Source: Carnegiea gigantea
Taxonomy: Eukaryota; Streptophyta; Magnoliopsida; Caryophyllales; Cactaceae
Direction: 5' to 3'
DNA length: 64,000 bases
Assembly: GCA_029747015.1 (NCBI GenBank)
Contig: JAKOGI010000005.1
Location: 858,191-922,190, forward strand
The notes under the pieces were generated by a model that searched no databases, was not told where the DNA came from, and saw only the letters and a program-made list of their open reading frames with translations. Shown one piece after another: positions 1 to 12,703 of this stretch. The stretch's first letter is position 1; every line of letters begins with the position of its first letter. The position numbers were made by a program, and so were the translations under genes.

Positions 1-164
1 TGACGTTGTCTTCTCTAAATACGTGTAAGCATATGAATTGAGTATAGGAATGAAGAAATTATTGTCTGAACATCTTGAATTAGGCTCTGTTCTTTTGGTG
101 GGTAAATCAACGCACCTCACTCCTTTTTACTTTTTCTCACTTTCACCCATTCCTTCCCACTAAT

Positions 165-790
165 ATTCATTAATAATAATAATAATAATCATTACGATAA
201 GTATAATATATAATTATTATTAATATTAATAATAATTAATAAAATTATTATTGTTACTATTACTATTAACATTATTAATCATTATTATTATTATTAATTA
301 TCATTAATGATTCATTATTATTTTTATTATTAATTAACAATTTTTATTATTATAATAATTTATTCATCATCATTCTTATTGATTATTATTAGTTGTTAAA
401 AGGATTAATAGTAATTATTTTTATAATAAGAACCATTACTATTATGACTATTTCATTAATTAATTATTAATTATTAATTATTATTATTACTTATTGTTCT
501 TATTAATAACATTTATAATAATAATTACTATTCTTAATATTATTAATTATTATTTTCATTATAATCAATTATTATTAATTTTAGTATTTAGTTATTTTTA
601 TTATTATCAATGTTAATATTAGTAATTATTATTATTTACAGTAATAATAATAATTATTATGATTAATTATTATTTTTATTATTAATTAATAATAAATATT
701 ATTATTCTTATTAATTATTGTATTGTTACACAAATCGTTAACATTACTAATCTCAATATCATTATTTATTGATTATTATTAGTTGTTAAC
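165..790. repeat. ATT/AAT low-complexity block
   Basis: The stretch is almost pure A/T, built of irregular ATT and AAT triplets, with no coding potential. It is bracketed by GGCTCTGTTCTTTT at 83-96 and by GAGCC followed by TAA at 838-845. These resemble the ends of the MITE at 31690-31926, so the block may sit inside a similar element. The flanking triplets (TTA left, TAA right) do not match, so I do not call that element here. Confidence 0.8.
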
Positions 791-845
791 ATTAGTGGGT
801 GAATATGTCATGGCGTCCGGGTATACACACTCCTAAAGAGCCTAA

Positions 846-3800
846 ATAACAACTTTGTTAACAAACATGTATATTATATACTAGGTCAGTGGATTTTCTT
901 TCCTTTCTTTAACGTTTGGTGGGAGAGAGCAACACAAACTTTAACGTCGTATATCATGTGAAAAGCAATACCTTGAGTGAGAAAGAAAAGGGCATATATC
1001 TTTGGTGACCAACAATAAATTAGGGTTAACAACGACATGGCCATGCCCGCTTTAGAGTACGAATCAAAGCACAACCCGACCCGTATAACCCATTACGAAT
1101 GTCTCTGTCTAATGAGTAATGTTTCCATGTGAACATCCTTCTCATACACTGTCTGCCCCATCACTACTACGTACCGACTATACTGTACTCTGCATTATCA
1201 TCCTTCGTCATTCTATTGCTATTGAGTATTTGTCGACTTAACATACTATACTGCACATTATCTCCAAAATATATAGTAATTGTTTCAATTTTCTTCTCTT
1301 AATTAAGCTGGTCAGTCACTAAAGTCTTGTAATATTTCATCTTATATATATTTACCTCCTTTAAAAAAAAAAGAGACAAAATTAATAAGAGCTTACAAAA
1401 GTTTTTTTTAAAAAAAAAACTAAAGCTACGTATTCGCACCTCTCAAATTATACACAAAGAAATTCTTAAAAAAAAAAACATTATACGTCAAATTAAGAGA
1501 GTTAATAAGATTTGTATGGAAGATTAATGTTTTGGTTAATTTCTAATAAATGATTAATTCACTTGGGCTACAAAATGGTTCACCGATACATTCTTATATA
1601 TACTTCTTATCTTGCATTTTATATGAATAGGAATTATAGAATTAATATCTCATCTCATTCTTGAGACACAATATGAACAATATGTGTTTCGAGAGAACCA
1701 ATTAAAAACAGTTGGACATATATCCGATTTATCAAAATACCTGTTTGACGTGTATACCTCATATACATGTGTGTCTATGTGACTTGTAAAAGTATGCACT
1801 CCTAAGTATATACTTTAAGAATTGAAAACTCGATCCCTCACACCACCTCCAAAAATTTAAAAGAAAAATGGAAAATAAGAAGATCATAAGTATGTTTAGG
1901 AGGATATTGACAGATAATAATTTCCGTTTGTAGGCAAACAAGGTGTGGTTGGAGACTTTGGAGCTGAATATAACCTTAATGCATGCAGAGAACTGACCTT
2001 TGAGACGCAACTACTAGCTTCACTTCATCAAAAAGGCGAAAAAAGGAATGGTGCTTGACAAAAGAAAGCATGGATATGACTTGATTGCCACGTTAATCAC
2101 TTTTTTAATTTATTCTCTTTTGTCTCTAATCATGATATCATGTCCCTATTTTTCTCTACTTTTTGGCATTGTAATCCTCAACCCTTTTTTTTTTTTTTTT
2201 GGGTGGTTTTGCAACAAGGGGTAGCTGATTATCTCTCCCCTTTGACGATCAATTTGACCAAAAAAATAATATTTTTAAAGTAAAAATGTAAAATAACATC
2301 TTAGTGATTTAGGGAATGACTCGTTGTAGTTATACTGCTGTTTTGAGGCACAATATGATTTTTGTAGAACACATGAAAGTAACACCACTAACATGCTATT
2401 TTTCATTGCAAAAATTATCCTCTAAAGTTATCCCGTGCAAACATAATCTTAAACTGCTATTTTTATGAGATATCTTATTTTTTATTATTTTAGGAAATAT
2501 TTTTTTCAACTTATTATTGCTGATTAGGGATGATAAAAGATGATCAGTGCTAATTAGGGATGAAATTATGAGTAGGAAATATAATTAAATCTTGATTAAT
2601 ACTGATAAGTGCTCATCGACATTGAGTACTGATGATAAGTTGAAGAGAACGGACTCTTAAGAAAAATAATAGTTCCATGAGTTTAATTAGATTAAGTGAC
2701 TAAGTCTTCATTATGGATAGATTTTGTTTTTTATTAGCTATTAATTGTACATTTGGACTTAAGATAACTTGTAGTATTTACCTACCAGAAAAAAGCATCA
2801 GCATTCAACTCTATCTGGCAGATTGTATCTTTATGTGTAAATTTATCAAGAAAAATAATAACAATGAGCAAAATTCAAACAATTACGTCTAAGAAATACA
2901 AAAGAATCCGGACACTGTTGTGAAATATTCAAGTAAAACTTTCTTACACGCAAAATCCTGTAAATGATTCGAAAACAAAGAATTAAAGCAAAGAATATGA
3001 TAGTTTATAAAAGAAAAAAAAAGGAAGCTAGAAAAAATAGTGAAAATGAAAAACGTGCAATAGAGGATCTATATATCTTATTGACGAAGTTCTCAGGTCA
3101 TTTTCAACCCCACTGATCTACCACATGGATTGTCTTGCAATATGCCTCTTATTTCAAATTAGATAACTAAAAAAAAAAAGGAGGGAAATAAGGAAACAAA
3201 GTGGAGTCTTGTGATTCTGTTTTATCCTACACCAATCCCTCGTGTTGTCACCCGTTATATCCACTTTTCTAGTCGTTTTATACCAAAAGAAAATATCATA
3301 CAGCTATACAAAAAATGACATCAATTATACTATGCGTGGTTGATTCCTTTTTCACTTGTTTTTCGACAGTCTGGCTAACCTCAGAGGCCAACATCTCATT
3401 GAAAACAAATATAAGAAAGATAGAGGCCAATTACAAATGTAGTTGGTAGGTGCCAATTATAATGACAACCTTGTATAACCAATAGTCTATGAATTGGAGA
3501 GCAAAATGCAAAAGGTTAAAAGCATGAGGCTTTATTTTTAAGGGGTGGTGGGGTAAATAAAAGAAGTTATACGTGTCGCGTTGGTATTGGCCGGATTAAA
3601 AATGCCTCCGTGAGATAGAGAGAAGCAACGAAATCGGAGGGAATTTAAGAGTGGCCGTACAGCTAAAGAAGGCAGTCCGTACGACCGTATATGTGCCACT
3701 CAGGTGACAGCCTTTTGACCGTTGGAAAAAAATGCGGCTCCGTTTGTCCTGGCTTGACACGTATAAGTTTTTAACTGGCATCGCTAATCTGACCAATTAA

Positions 3801-4790
3801 AATGATAAAAAATTTAAAAAATCCAATAAAGATAATATTATATGGTTCTCACCCAGGATTAGGGAGATAACTAATTAAATAATATATATGAGAGAACTAT
3901 GGATGAGAATTTGTGTTATGTTTGAAATTTATGAAGTTAGTCGATATGTCATGAAATTTATTATTATTGGACAAAGTTTGGCATATTTAAAGTAATTATG
4001 TCGAATAAAAGTTTGGCCCATCTAAATAATTTAGGTAAGTAACTCTGTCGAACAAAGAATAAGAAAAAAGATAATTGAGAAATGCTAGTTTGTATTTTAA
4101 AATTGGTCGAAGTATTAAAACTCTGCAATCATATCAAGTAAAATTAAGGTGCTGCAGAACGATGATATTTTATGTTACATTCACATTACTTGGTTGGTTC
4201 TTTCGTAGTGTAAATTTCAGGGTTTCTTTTTTTTTTTTGCACGTAGAAAATATGTGCATTAGCAATTTTATTTGTTTGATCGTGTGAGGGCTTAATCAAA
4301 CCTAAGGACATAGTCCAATCCATCCCAAATGGCTTTGTTGGTAGTACAATAAACAAGCACTCCAAAAAAAGGAAGGGTTTGTCAAAAAAGCAATCAACTC
4401 ATAAATTGAAGATATGGCATTTTAATTAAATTGAGGAAAAATGTATGTGTAATAGTTGTCCTTTGATGGGTAACTCTGGTGTTGGTCATGAGTTAATGAC
4501 ATTGATGGTGGGAAGCAACCAAAGGTGGAATCAAGTGATTTGAGTAAACTCATAAGTGGCCTCCCCATTTATTGATTTGTCCCCATCATGTACAATATAC
4601 GCATCTTCATTCATCCCTATTTTTTACTTTTCTCTCTTTATTTATCTTACCCCATGATCTTACCTAACGATTTATGCATGTCAAAATAAATCCTCAAAAA
4701 CTGATAAGGAAAATACCCAATATGTTCGTTTATGATAAGAATCCTAGTCAAATTTTTAAAAAAGGGGGTTACAATTAAAAGAAAAAGAAA
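846..4790. other. AT-rich intergenic DNA, no gene seen
   Basis: Only short chance reading frames occur and none resembles a known family. A segment at about 3550-3800 is less AT-rich than its surroundings and includes GACACGTAT, but I cannot tie it to a gene. Homopolymer A and T runs are common. Confidence 0.6.
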
Positions 4791-6228
4791 TACTACAAGA
4801 AAAATAATTTTTTGTAGCAGCAGATTTTGCCACAACATGTCCAAATTTTTCTACAATAGCTTTTTGTGCCATTTTGAAAATTTGCCACAAGGTTGCCATA
4901 GATGCCTTGTTACAAAAACCTTTCGTGGCAAACTTAAAATCGGCACAAATTGTATAGCTTTTGTGGCAAATTTGACATTGCCATAAATGTCAAATTGCTA
5001 CAATTTCTCATAATTTGTAGCAAGTTTGACATTGCGACAGAAAGTTGTTTTGCTACAAAAGAATGATATTTGTTACAAACCATATTGTGGTGGCAAAATT
5101 TTATTTTTGGCAACTTATTTTATATATTTGTGTATTATTATATAATTGAATTGCAAATATAAAATTTTCAATATAAGTTATAATGAAATTGATATTTGCA
5201 ATTAATAAGCTAATAGTATTCTCCAAACATATCTTGGTAAATGAAAATTAAAAAGGCAAACTCATAGAAAAAAATAAATAAATTTCATTGATGTATATCT
5301 TTGCATATATACATGAAGTTCATCAATAAAGTAGGTAGTGGAATATTAACAATCCCACTTTGTTCATAATTTCTAACGAGTAAAAAAAAAAAAAAAAATG
5401 ACATCTTTGCGACTGTAGTTTTCTTAGCTCTATGCTAGTCGATTGCCATGTTTGCATCATCCACCATAAGTATTAGATGTCCGCATCAAATCAAAAAATT
5501 AAGATAAGCATTAATGGTTGAACAAAAAATATAAGCAAAGAATATTGTCTGAGTTGGCAAGTGGGGCAGAAGGGAGTTTCAATGTAAGTGGGCATATACA
5601 CTTTGATCAGGACGCTAAAGATGAGAGAATAAATCTCCTTACTTTTTGGTACAAGAACAGTAGTACCCAAGAGCATCATGGCATATTAATCGTCATGTTA
5701 TGACAATATGTTGAAATAAGATACAACCTGTTAAGATAAAGTTATCACCCATCAAAATCTAATAATCTAAAATAAAATTACGTACGATTAAACCAAATGA
5801 TAAATATCACTTTATTACCTGAAATGTGAGTAAAAATCACAAAACATTGGGGATCTCTTCAGTATTTCCTTATACCATCAATGCAGCAACCCAGAATAAT
5901 TGTATAGAGAAATTATCACTCTAACATGGTTAAGCTGAGGCAAGATCCAAGATATTGCTAGAAAACTTGTAAAATTTTGAAGAAGAGTGCATGTTTTTTA
6001 GTAGCTAGACCCTTTCCCGACTATCAAGATTGTTTTTTTTTTTTTTTTTTCAAAATACTTGTCACTGACTTACGCTATTAGTAGCAATTTTGAAAAATTG
6101 TCACAATAGACTTCCCCTTTGTGGCAATTTTTCTTTTGCCACAGTTAATTTCTGATTTATAAATAATTGCAGTAATTTGAAATTTGCCACAAATATATTG
6201 ATACAGAAAGATAGCTCTCTTGTAGTGA
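4791..6228. mobile_element. Non-autonomous CACTA (En/Spm-like) element
   Basis: The left end reads TACTACAAGA and the right end TCTTGTAGTG, the inverted termini typical of plant CACTA elements (consensus CACTACAAGAAA, first base changed at the left end). The trinucleotide AAA flanks both ends (4788-4790 and 6229-6231), the 3-bp duplication expected for this superfamily. Inside each end are many copies of TTGCCACA/TGTGGCAA and TTTGTAGCA in both orientations, like CACTA subterminal transposase-binding repeats. No transposase is encoded in the 1.4 kb, so it would need an autonomous relative. The middle, about 5300-6040, has no recognisable coding sequence. Confidence 0.8.
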
Positions 6229-6244
6229 AAGTTGACTGTCTTTG

Positions 6245-6400
6245 AATCTTTGTTGCTAAAGTTGAATTACTGGCTGCCCATAAATAGATAAAGCCCTTTC
6301 ATCACAGGCTTTCTCTATTCACAGGACTCGACCTCGAGACCTTACTTAAGGCGCATAAGTGTCAAACTATTTAAACTAACCTGTGTTGATATAATATTCA
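6245..6400 (-). mobile_element. tRNA-derived SINE-like relic, copy 1
   Basis: Read on the minus strand, this segment has a B-box-like GGTCGAGTCC and a degenerate A-box region about 50 bases before it, and aligns throughout with the segment at 7740-7905. It lies directly beside the right end of the CACTA element. No clear poly(A) tail or target duplication was found, so the borders are approximate. Confidence 0.45.
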
Positions 6401-7739
6401 ATTGGGATTAAATGTTGCTATTTATTGTCCCCCCCCCAAAAAAATCATCCTAAATACTCTAGCAGAATGCATACTGAATCTACGTTATATTTTGTGGTCT
6501 AATTCAATGGGAAATGCGCCACGAAAATAGAAAAATTTAAGGATAAAAATTAAAATGAATCAATCACAAGAAGTACTTTTTGTCAGTGTAAATAAATTTC
6601 TTTAAAAAATTGTGTATAAAATTTTGGAAGTAAATCTAATAGCAATAGGTTTACATATTATAAATTACTTAGACAGAGAATGAAAATGAAATCATAATAT
6701 TGGACATCTAAATTGCTGCAAATTATGTGTACTTGTTTAACTTCAAATGAATGAAAGATGAAATTTACCTTATTTATCCAGGAGGGCACCCACTTCCTAC
6801 TGGGCCATTATGGGCCTTCCTGAATGATAGATAAGCCCACTGACTTACTAAGCCCCATATTACCCAGAGAATTCTGATAAATACATAGACAAAATGGAGG
6901 AAATAGTGAAGGACAGGGTCAATGAATTAATGGGGAGCAGGAAAGTCCCAAAAAATAAAAAAATAAAAGAGAGAGGAGGTGAGGGATCATGAAGATAAAA
7001 GGTAATATATAGGAGCATATATCTATACATTCTGACTTGAGTACCTCTTTATACATTCACATATGGTAATTTTATATATTCACATATATATTTTAAGAGC
7101 TCGATTGATATTTTAAAAGATAATGTAAAAGTTAATGATGAATTAATAAAACTGACTGAATGTGTAACTTGTTGAGGTAAAATTAAAAAAAAAAATGTCT
7201 AATACGATTCATATTAGGTATCAAGTAACTTTTTCGATCAGTTTTTAAGCCAATAGAGAGAAATTTCACAATTATTTTTTTATTTTAGTTGTATTATAAA
7301 AATTTTGAATATGTGGTTCTACCAATTTTAAGGTTGGACAAATTCAGACCACCTATATGCAAAGGTAAGTTTTGAATTTTCATTTAAATTTGTATAAGTT
7401 ACTTTATATATTTTACTTCAATAGAAAATTTTGATCTAAAATTTATCTTTATTTAATAGTTAAAACTTATGAATTGGCCAATAGCAAAACCACTTGACAT
7501 GTCAATCATATGATAATTCATGCTTTGTCTTAGGTCATATTCCAAAATGTCCTAGCTAGTAGCTAAGAGGAATTATTTTCCATTTGTCCCCTTTGAAAAG
7601 ATTAGAAGTGACAAGACAAAGTAGAGCAAAAGAATGCACCCAAAATAAGTCATCCTCAATCAATTTCCAACTATGCAATTGCATCATTTAATTTATTTTT
7701 ATTTTTTTTAAAAAAAACTTGTGGGGATAAAGAGAAGGC
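6401..7739. other. AT-rich intergenic DNA, no gene seen
   Basis: No reading frame of interest. The segment includes a C9 run at 6430 and several poly(A) tracts. Confidence 0.5.
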
Positions 7740-7905
7740 TATTTTTTGATCTTGGATCCTCCATTTCACCGGAGTCAAGCTACTGTTAGCCCAATAAGAG
7801 GTATAGCTCTTCTACTACAGATTTTCTTCATTTATAGGACTCAAACTCGAGATTTTACTTAAGGAAAATAAGTGTCAAATCAGTTGAACCAACCTGTATT
7901 GGTAT
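7740..7905 (-). mobile_element. tRNA-derived SINE-like relic, copy 2
   Basis: On the minus strand an A-box match TGGTTCAACTG (complement of 7881-7891) is followed by a B-box-like AGTTTGAGTCC (complement of 7837-7847), the spacing of a tRNA-like internal Pol III promoter. The same arrangement recurs at 6245-6400, so the two are probably copies of one SINE family. An A/T-rich run lies to the left (about 7690-7720), where a tail would be. Confidence 0.5.
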
Positions 7906-9957
7906 AAAGCCAAACCTATGATGTCCCATGCAATTAATGGAGTGACAAGTCTATTGTGGTACTTCATTTTTTCACGTCATTATCTTACTAATCACTTCCT
8001 CATTATACTGAATCCTCTCTTGTGGGCTCATAATAACTGTATTTATATCTCTCACGGCAATGCTTTGATAGTCTTTTAAAGTGTGCAAATTTTCTCTCTT
8101 CTTATATGCACTTCTTAGAGATTTTTTGTTTACCATTACTTTAAGCTAAGATATTTCGTTGATAATTTTTTTAAAAACACAAATTTAATATTGCAATAGT
8201 AGTTAATTAAGTAAATTTTCCACGATATGCTGACTTGATTTTGCATTATTCAAAACAACGAAGGGTATTGCTGTCGATAATCAATTGAAATAGTTATACA
8301 TATATGACATGTTGATAATTAGCTTAAAAAGGTGTAACTGTGTAAGTCAATCTTAAGATAATATTAATGTGGAACTAGTGTTCTTATGACGGTCGAACTC
8401 AAGAACATGTTAATAATGGCATGACATTCTCTTCTTTGCTTAGACTTAGGTTTCCAACAACTTAATTAATTCGTAGGGCAACCCTCAGATGATGATCATG
8501 GCAACCACCAAGGGAGTTGGGACGTCTTAATCTCATGACTGCTGGTGAGTGAGATGTCTATTGGACCTCCCCTCATCATGGCCCTTCCCCTATCCTTTTC
8601 TCGATGCCCTACACAAAAATTAATTGTCACATGTAACGTATGTAGCGTGATTGCGTGAAAATAGGGTTGAAAAATCTTTCAATGAGTTTTAAGTTCAATA
8701 TGCTATAATTATATGATTTCATGCATTAACTTTGTACCAAAAAATTATAGTGATCATCACTGTATGATAATCATCAAAATTTAAAAACTCTTAACCGTAA
8801 ATATTGGAACTAATAAATCTTTAGTTTCTTTACCATTCATCTTTTCCACCATTCACTAAATTAAGGTTGAAGTTTTCCAACCCCGATAAAGTAATTATTT
8901 ATTACAGAAAAGTAATTAACTAGCAAATCGATCGGTATCCCTGTTCACCCATTCATCGATATCCGTTCTTAGAGGGGGAGGGGGGACTGATTGCTTCCGG
9001 TGCTTAACTTTTCCGGACAAAGTGCCACCTCTTCCATATTTCCCACAACATGCACAACTTTTTTTTTTTCCCCACATGATTCGCCCTCTCCCCCTTCCAA
9101 TACCTTCCATCAATAATCTGAGCAGGATTCCAGGAAATCATACAAACCTTGTTTCTTAGGAATCATCGAGCAGGGAGCTTCGGCCGGAAAATTGGAAAGT
9201 TCGGGAAATTGGAGCAGGGAGCTTCTCGTCGGAACGATTAGGGGGGAGTGATTGGAACTTGACCAGAAGTTACGGAGGACAGGGTCACTGTTCGCCGGAA
9301 AACATGGAGGTTAGGAGCAATAATGGAAAGTCAGGGAGGGAGTTGATGAATGAGGGAAAGTTGAACTCTATTCAATTTGTTTTCACTACTTTAATAATTA
9401 TATTATTCGATCTATTTTGTGCAACTAAATCTTAATTTAATAAAAGGTAAAAAATAGTCGGTGAAGATCCAATAAAAAAACGTATGTACGATTAAATTTG
9501 TAAGTCTTGCATTTTGGGAAGGCAAAATGGAGAGCCACGTTGCGAGTCTTGTATACTTGCTATTAGAAACAATTGGAAAAGGTGGCCTGGTGGAATGGGA
9601 GATTCAAGAACCAAAAGAATCTCATAGTTTACTTCTGCTGCACGTTGGAGATTCCTTTCTGTTTTTTGTTTTTGGGATAATGGCTTGGGAGTAAAGCTCC
9701 AGACAGTGCAACAAGCCAGCCAAGTACAGCAAAAAACAGAAAAGCAAAAGGCTAAACAAAGCAACACACACAATGACATAGCTATTAAAGATTACCCAAA
9801 TGCAAGAGTGTTTGCAAAAGGGCTACAAGATCAAAACAAAAATGTTGGGACGATATACCATTTCATGCTATCGTTCATCAAGCCAAAAAAGGCTAACACA
9901 ATCATATTTCAAGAAATTCAAACCCGAGACGTTATACAAAATTTCTCAATCTGCTAC
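7906..9957. other. Intergenic DNA, no gene seen
   Basis: Mostly AT-rich. About 8900-9370 is richer in G and C, with G-tracts near 8971-8985 and frequent GGAA, but no reading frame there resembles a known protein. It ends where 3'-UTR-like sequence of the CWF19-like copies begins (TTTGGTTTACTCCGTCAAC near 9973). Confidence 0.5.
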
Positions 9958-10020
9958 TGTTTGCCACACATTTTGGTTTACTCCGTCAACATAACCATAT
10001 ACAACTATTTGGCAGTCTAT

Positions 10021-10116
10021 CCTCACCTAGTATATACAATTATCTGGCAGTGTTTCAATCCTGAACTACCTCACCTAGTATATACAATTATCTGGCAGTG
10101 TTTCAATCCTGAACTA
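10021..10116. repeat. 48-bp direct tandem duplication
   Basis: Bases 10021-10068 and 10069-10116 are identical 48-bp units starting CCTCACCTAGTATATAC. They lie in the presumed 3'-UTR of CWF19-like copy A1, and related single-copy sequence follows copy B at about 40310-40350. Confidence 0.9.
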
Positions 10117-10157
10117 GTTAGTGTATACATTAGTGAGACCCCAGATTCATTACCCGG

Positions 10158-12168
10158 TAGGCTGTTTTGTCCAATGGGTTACCAATCCTTGGCAAATGCT
10201 GCCACTGCTGCCCTCTGGACCTCAATGCACTCCTTACCTCCTGCGACGATACATATCTTCCTGTTGAGTCTGCAGCATGCCCATAACGACATTGAGACCA
10301 AACATGCTTTTGAACTGCATCTTCTCATCAATAACGTGGACAAATCCCTTCTTCAGGCCAAACTCCACATGGAAGTAGGGAAAATTCTTTGGGATTGAAG
10401 ACCGCAGCCCCTTGTCACTAGTGCCAATCAGCTTCTTAGCATCGTGCTGACTCCACTCGTCTTGACCCTCATCAATGGCCTGGGTAAAGAAAAAAGGGGA
10501 GAAACATAAACACCCACCATAAAATTGTGTGGCAAGCAACAGACAAGCATTTGCAGAGTAAAGAATAGCACATTCAGTTCACTTGCAGAAGAGCCAAGGA
10601 TACCTACTAGTCATAGTTAATTACAATTGATTATTGTAATCATCTTTTGACACTGCAAATGCTGCTAACACAAAGACTAAACTCTGTCTTTTAAATGCAA
10701 CAAGAAGAGCAGCAGCAAATGGAATGTCACGAAGATATACGTACCACAGGTATATTTCACCGGCCAAACTGACATATCAGTGAGTAGATACTAAGAAGCA
10801 GAGTGAGTAGTAGCTCAACTGTATAAACAAGTGATCGATACAATATCTTTATCCAAAGGCAAGGTAGCACTACTGTTAAACTAAACCCTTGCCTAGTCCC
10901 ACAAAAGCACTATAGTTGTTTCTGGCATCACCTGGAGCTGCCAACATCTAGGCAGCCAAAAAAGGCAAATTCACACCGAGTTGCACTCATGTCAACATCT
11001 TTGTTTTCCTTTTATGTTTCTTTTTTTGTTTTTTTTTTGGGGGGGGGGGGTTCCATTAACTTTTTGATTCACTATGCAAGTTAAATGTTTGGCCAACAGT
11101 TCCAGATGAGATCTCTCCAAATAAACAGGTAAGCATTGCGGGTAAGTAACAGAGAAAACCTCTGGAACATACCATACAAAGTCCATATAGAAAGAATTCT
11201 CCCCCTATTTGGATTCAATATGAGTAATATCTTAAAAAAAGTTTCCGCGTCTTTGCATTTAGCAGGAGATATCTTTATGTCAATAATAGAAAGCTGGAAA
11301 TCAAAGGAATAATAGGCAGCAGAAAATAAGAAACCTAAAGGAAAAAAGAAATGAGGGCAAGTAATTGACACATGTCCAACATGTACCACAACTTCAGAAC
11401 ATAATTGCAGTCAGCACGACTTAATAGAATTCACCCCTCCTCCATATCCCCGAAACACCCCCCCAACCCAAAAAAAGGACGAAGAAACCCCAAACAAATC
11501 AAAGAATAAAATTAGGAGATTTAAAAGGATCTACTGAGCAGGCAGCAATCCTAGGGCACAGAGGCCTATCAATTATATCTACCATTATCAATGTTAAGCA
11601 AAGAATTGCAAGGGAACTAACCTTTTTAAAATAGAGGGGTGCAGCTTCAGCAATTTCCTGGGGCAGTGGGATGCACTCAATCAAGCAATGATGGCGTTGC
11701 TGAGCCAACCCATCACTGTTTCCAAAAATATCACTTCTTTAGCTTGTTTAGCAAGCATCAAGATGAGGCATTTCTTGAAGTTGCGGATCTCCTCCCAAAC
11801 ACTGTCATCAAGCACTCGCGTGCCTTGTTCATGCTGTTGAAATGGATACAGAACAACAATTAGAATTTAAAAGATACTTATGATAGAATAGACAGGAAAT
11901 ATACTTCACTACAATAAAGGGTGTACAGCCTACAAATAAGCATAATCAATCCTAGTCATATATTCATCTTTAGACAGAGAGGCAAATCAGGAATCAAAAA
12001 CACAATTTGAAAAGTTGTATTATGGTGATTCCATACATCGAGAACACCTTTTAAATCACAGTAACAAGGTCTACACAGAAGGAATAAAGTGGACTTTACC
12101 TGCAATGTCGATGCAGCAATGCCCAGGAGCGACTGGCTCATACTGTGGCAGCATCAGGTACGTAAAAT
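10158..12168 (-). pseudogene. CWF19-like (CwfJ) pseudogene A1, exons 4 (part), 5 and 6
   Basis: CWF19/CwfJ proteins are late-spliceosome factors with two conserved C-terminal domains. This copy keeps the 3' end of exon 4 (12100-12168, LMLPQYEPVAPGHCC), exon 5 (11622-11833, VWEEIRNFKKC and ECIPLPQEIAEAAPLYFKK) and exon 6 (from 10479, DEWSQHDAKKLI and FPYFHVEFGLKKG). Splice sites are good: TTACCCAG before exon 6 and AAAAAG/GTTAGT after exon 5. Exon 5 is 212 nt against 213 nt in copy B; one base is missing within the codons for METVMGLAQ, shifting the frame. The C-terminal coding end is interrupted after FAKDW by a stop where B' and the palindrome encode a WEPFDWTKQ-like end. Exon 4 breaks off at 12168, where the palindrome begins. 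It is a downstream tandem relative of A2. Confidence 0.8.
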
Positions 12169-12703
12169 TTGCTAAGGATTGGGAACCCTTTGATTGGACA
12201 AAACAGCTAACTGGGTAATGAATCTGAGTTCTCACGTGATTGATGACGAGATGCAGTTCAGTATTATGAAGAACAGACAATTCAGTATATCTACTCAGGT
12301 TGATAACGAGTACAACTTGTCTAGGGCTCCGACCACAAAGAGCAAGAGAAAAGGAGCACAGGTTAATAATGAATCAGATATCTGCCAAAAATTGATAAAA
12401 CGCATCCTAACACTTAATAATGAATCAGATATCTGCCAAAAATTGACAAAACGCATCCTAACAGTGTTAGGATGCGTTTTGTCAATTTTTGGCAGATATC
12501 TGATTCATTATTAACCTGTGCTCCTTTTCTCTTGCTCTTTGTGGTCGGAGCCCCAGACAAGTTGTACTCGTCATCAATCTGAGTAGATATACTGAATTGT
12601 CTGTTCTTCATAACACTGAACTGCATCTCGTCATCAATCACATGAGACCCCAGATTCATTACGCTGTTTTGTCCAATCAAAGGGTTCCCAATCCTTAGCA
12701 AAT
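12167..12703. repeat. ~537-bp near-perfect palindrome of CWF19-like exon pieces
   Basis: The left arm, 12167-12463, is the reverse complement of the right arm, 12465-12703, around a single base at 12464. The innermost 50 bases of each arm match perfectly. The rest differs by scattered substitutions and small indels, plus an extra 51-bp tandem copy in the left arm (units at 12363-12413 and 12414-12463). Read from the right on the minus strand, the right arm holds the end of exon 6 (WEPFDWTKQ), about 20 bp of 3'-UTR, a piece of exon 6 interior (VIDDEMQF) and then exon 4 sequence (MKNRQFSISTQ to SDICQKLTKRIL). Transcription through it would give a hairpin with a stem of about 240 bp. Confidence 0.93.

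Noticed and set aside
8916..9113. 65-codon minus frame with Cys/Gly-rich content
   Set aside because: No domain, no supporting neighbours, and the region only has biased base composition.
9685..10398. 237-codon plus-strand frame
   Set aside because: It is antisense to A1 exon 6 and its 3'-UTR and includes the 48-bp tandem duplication; the conserved CwfJ protein is on the minus strand.
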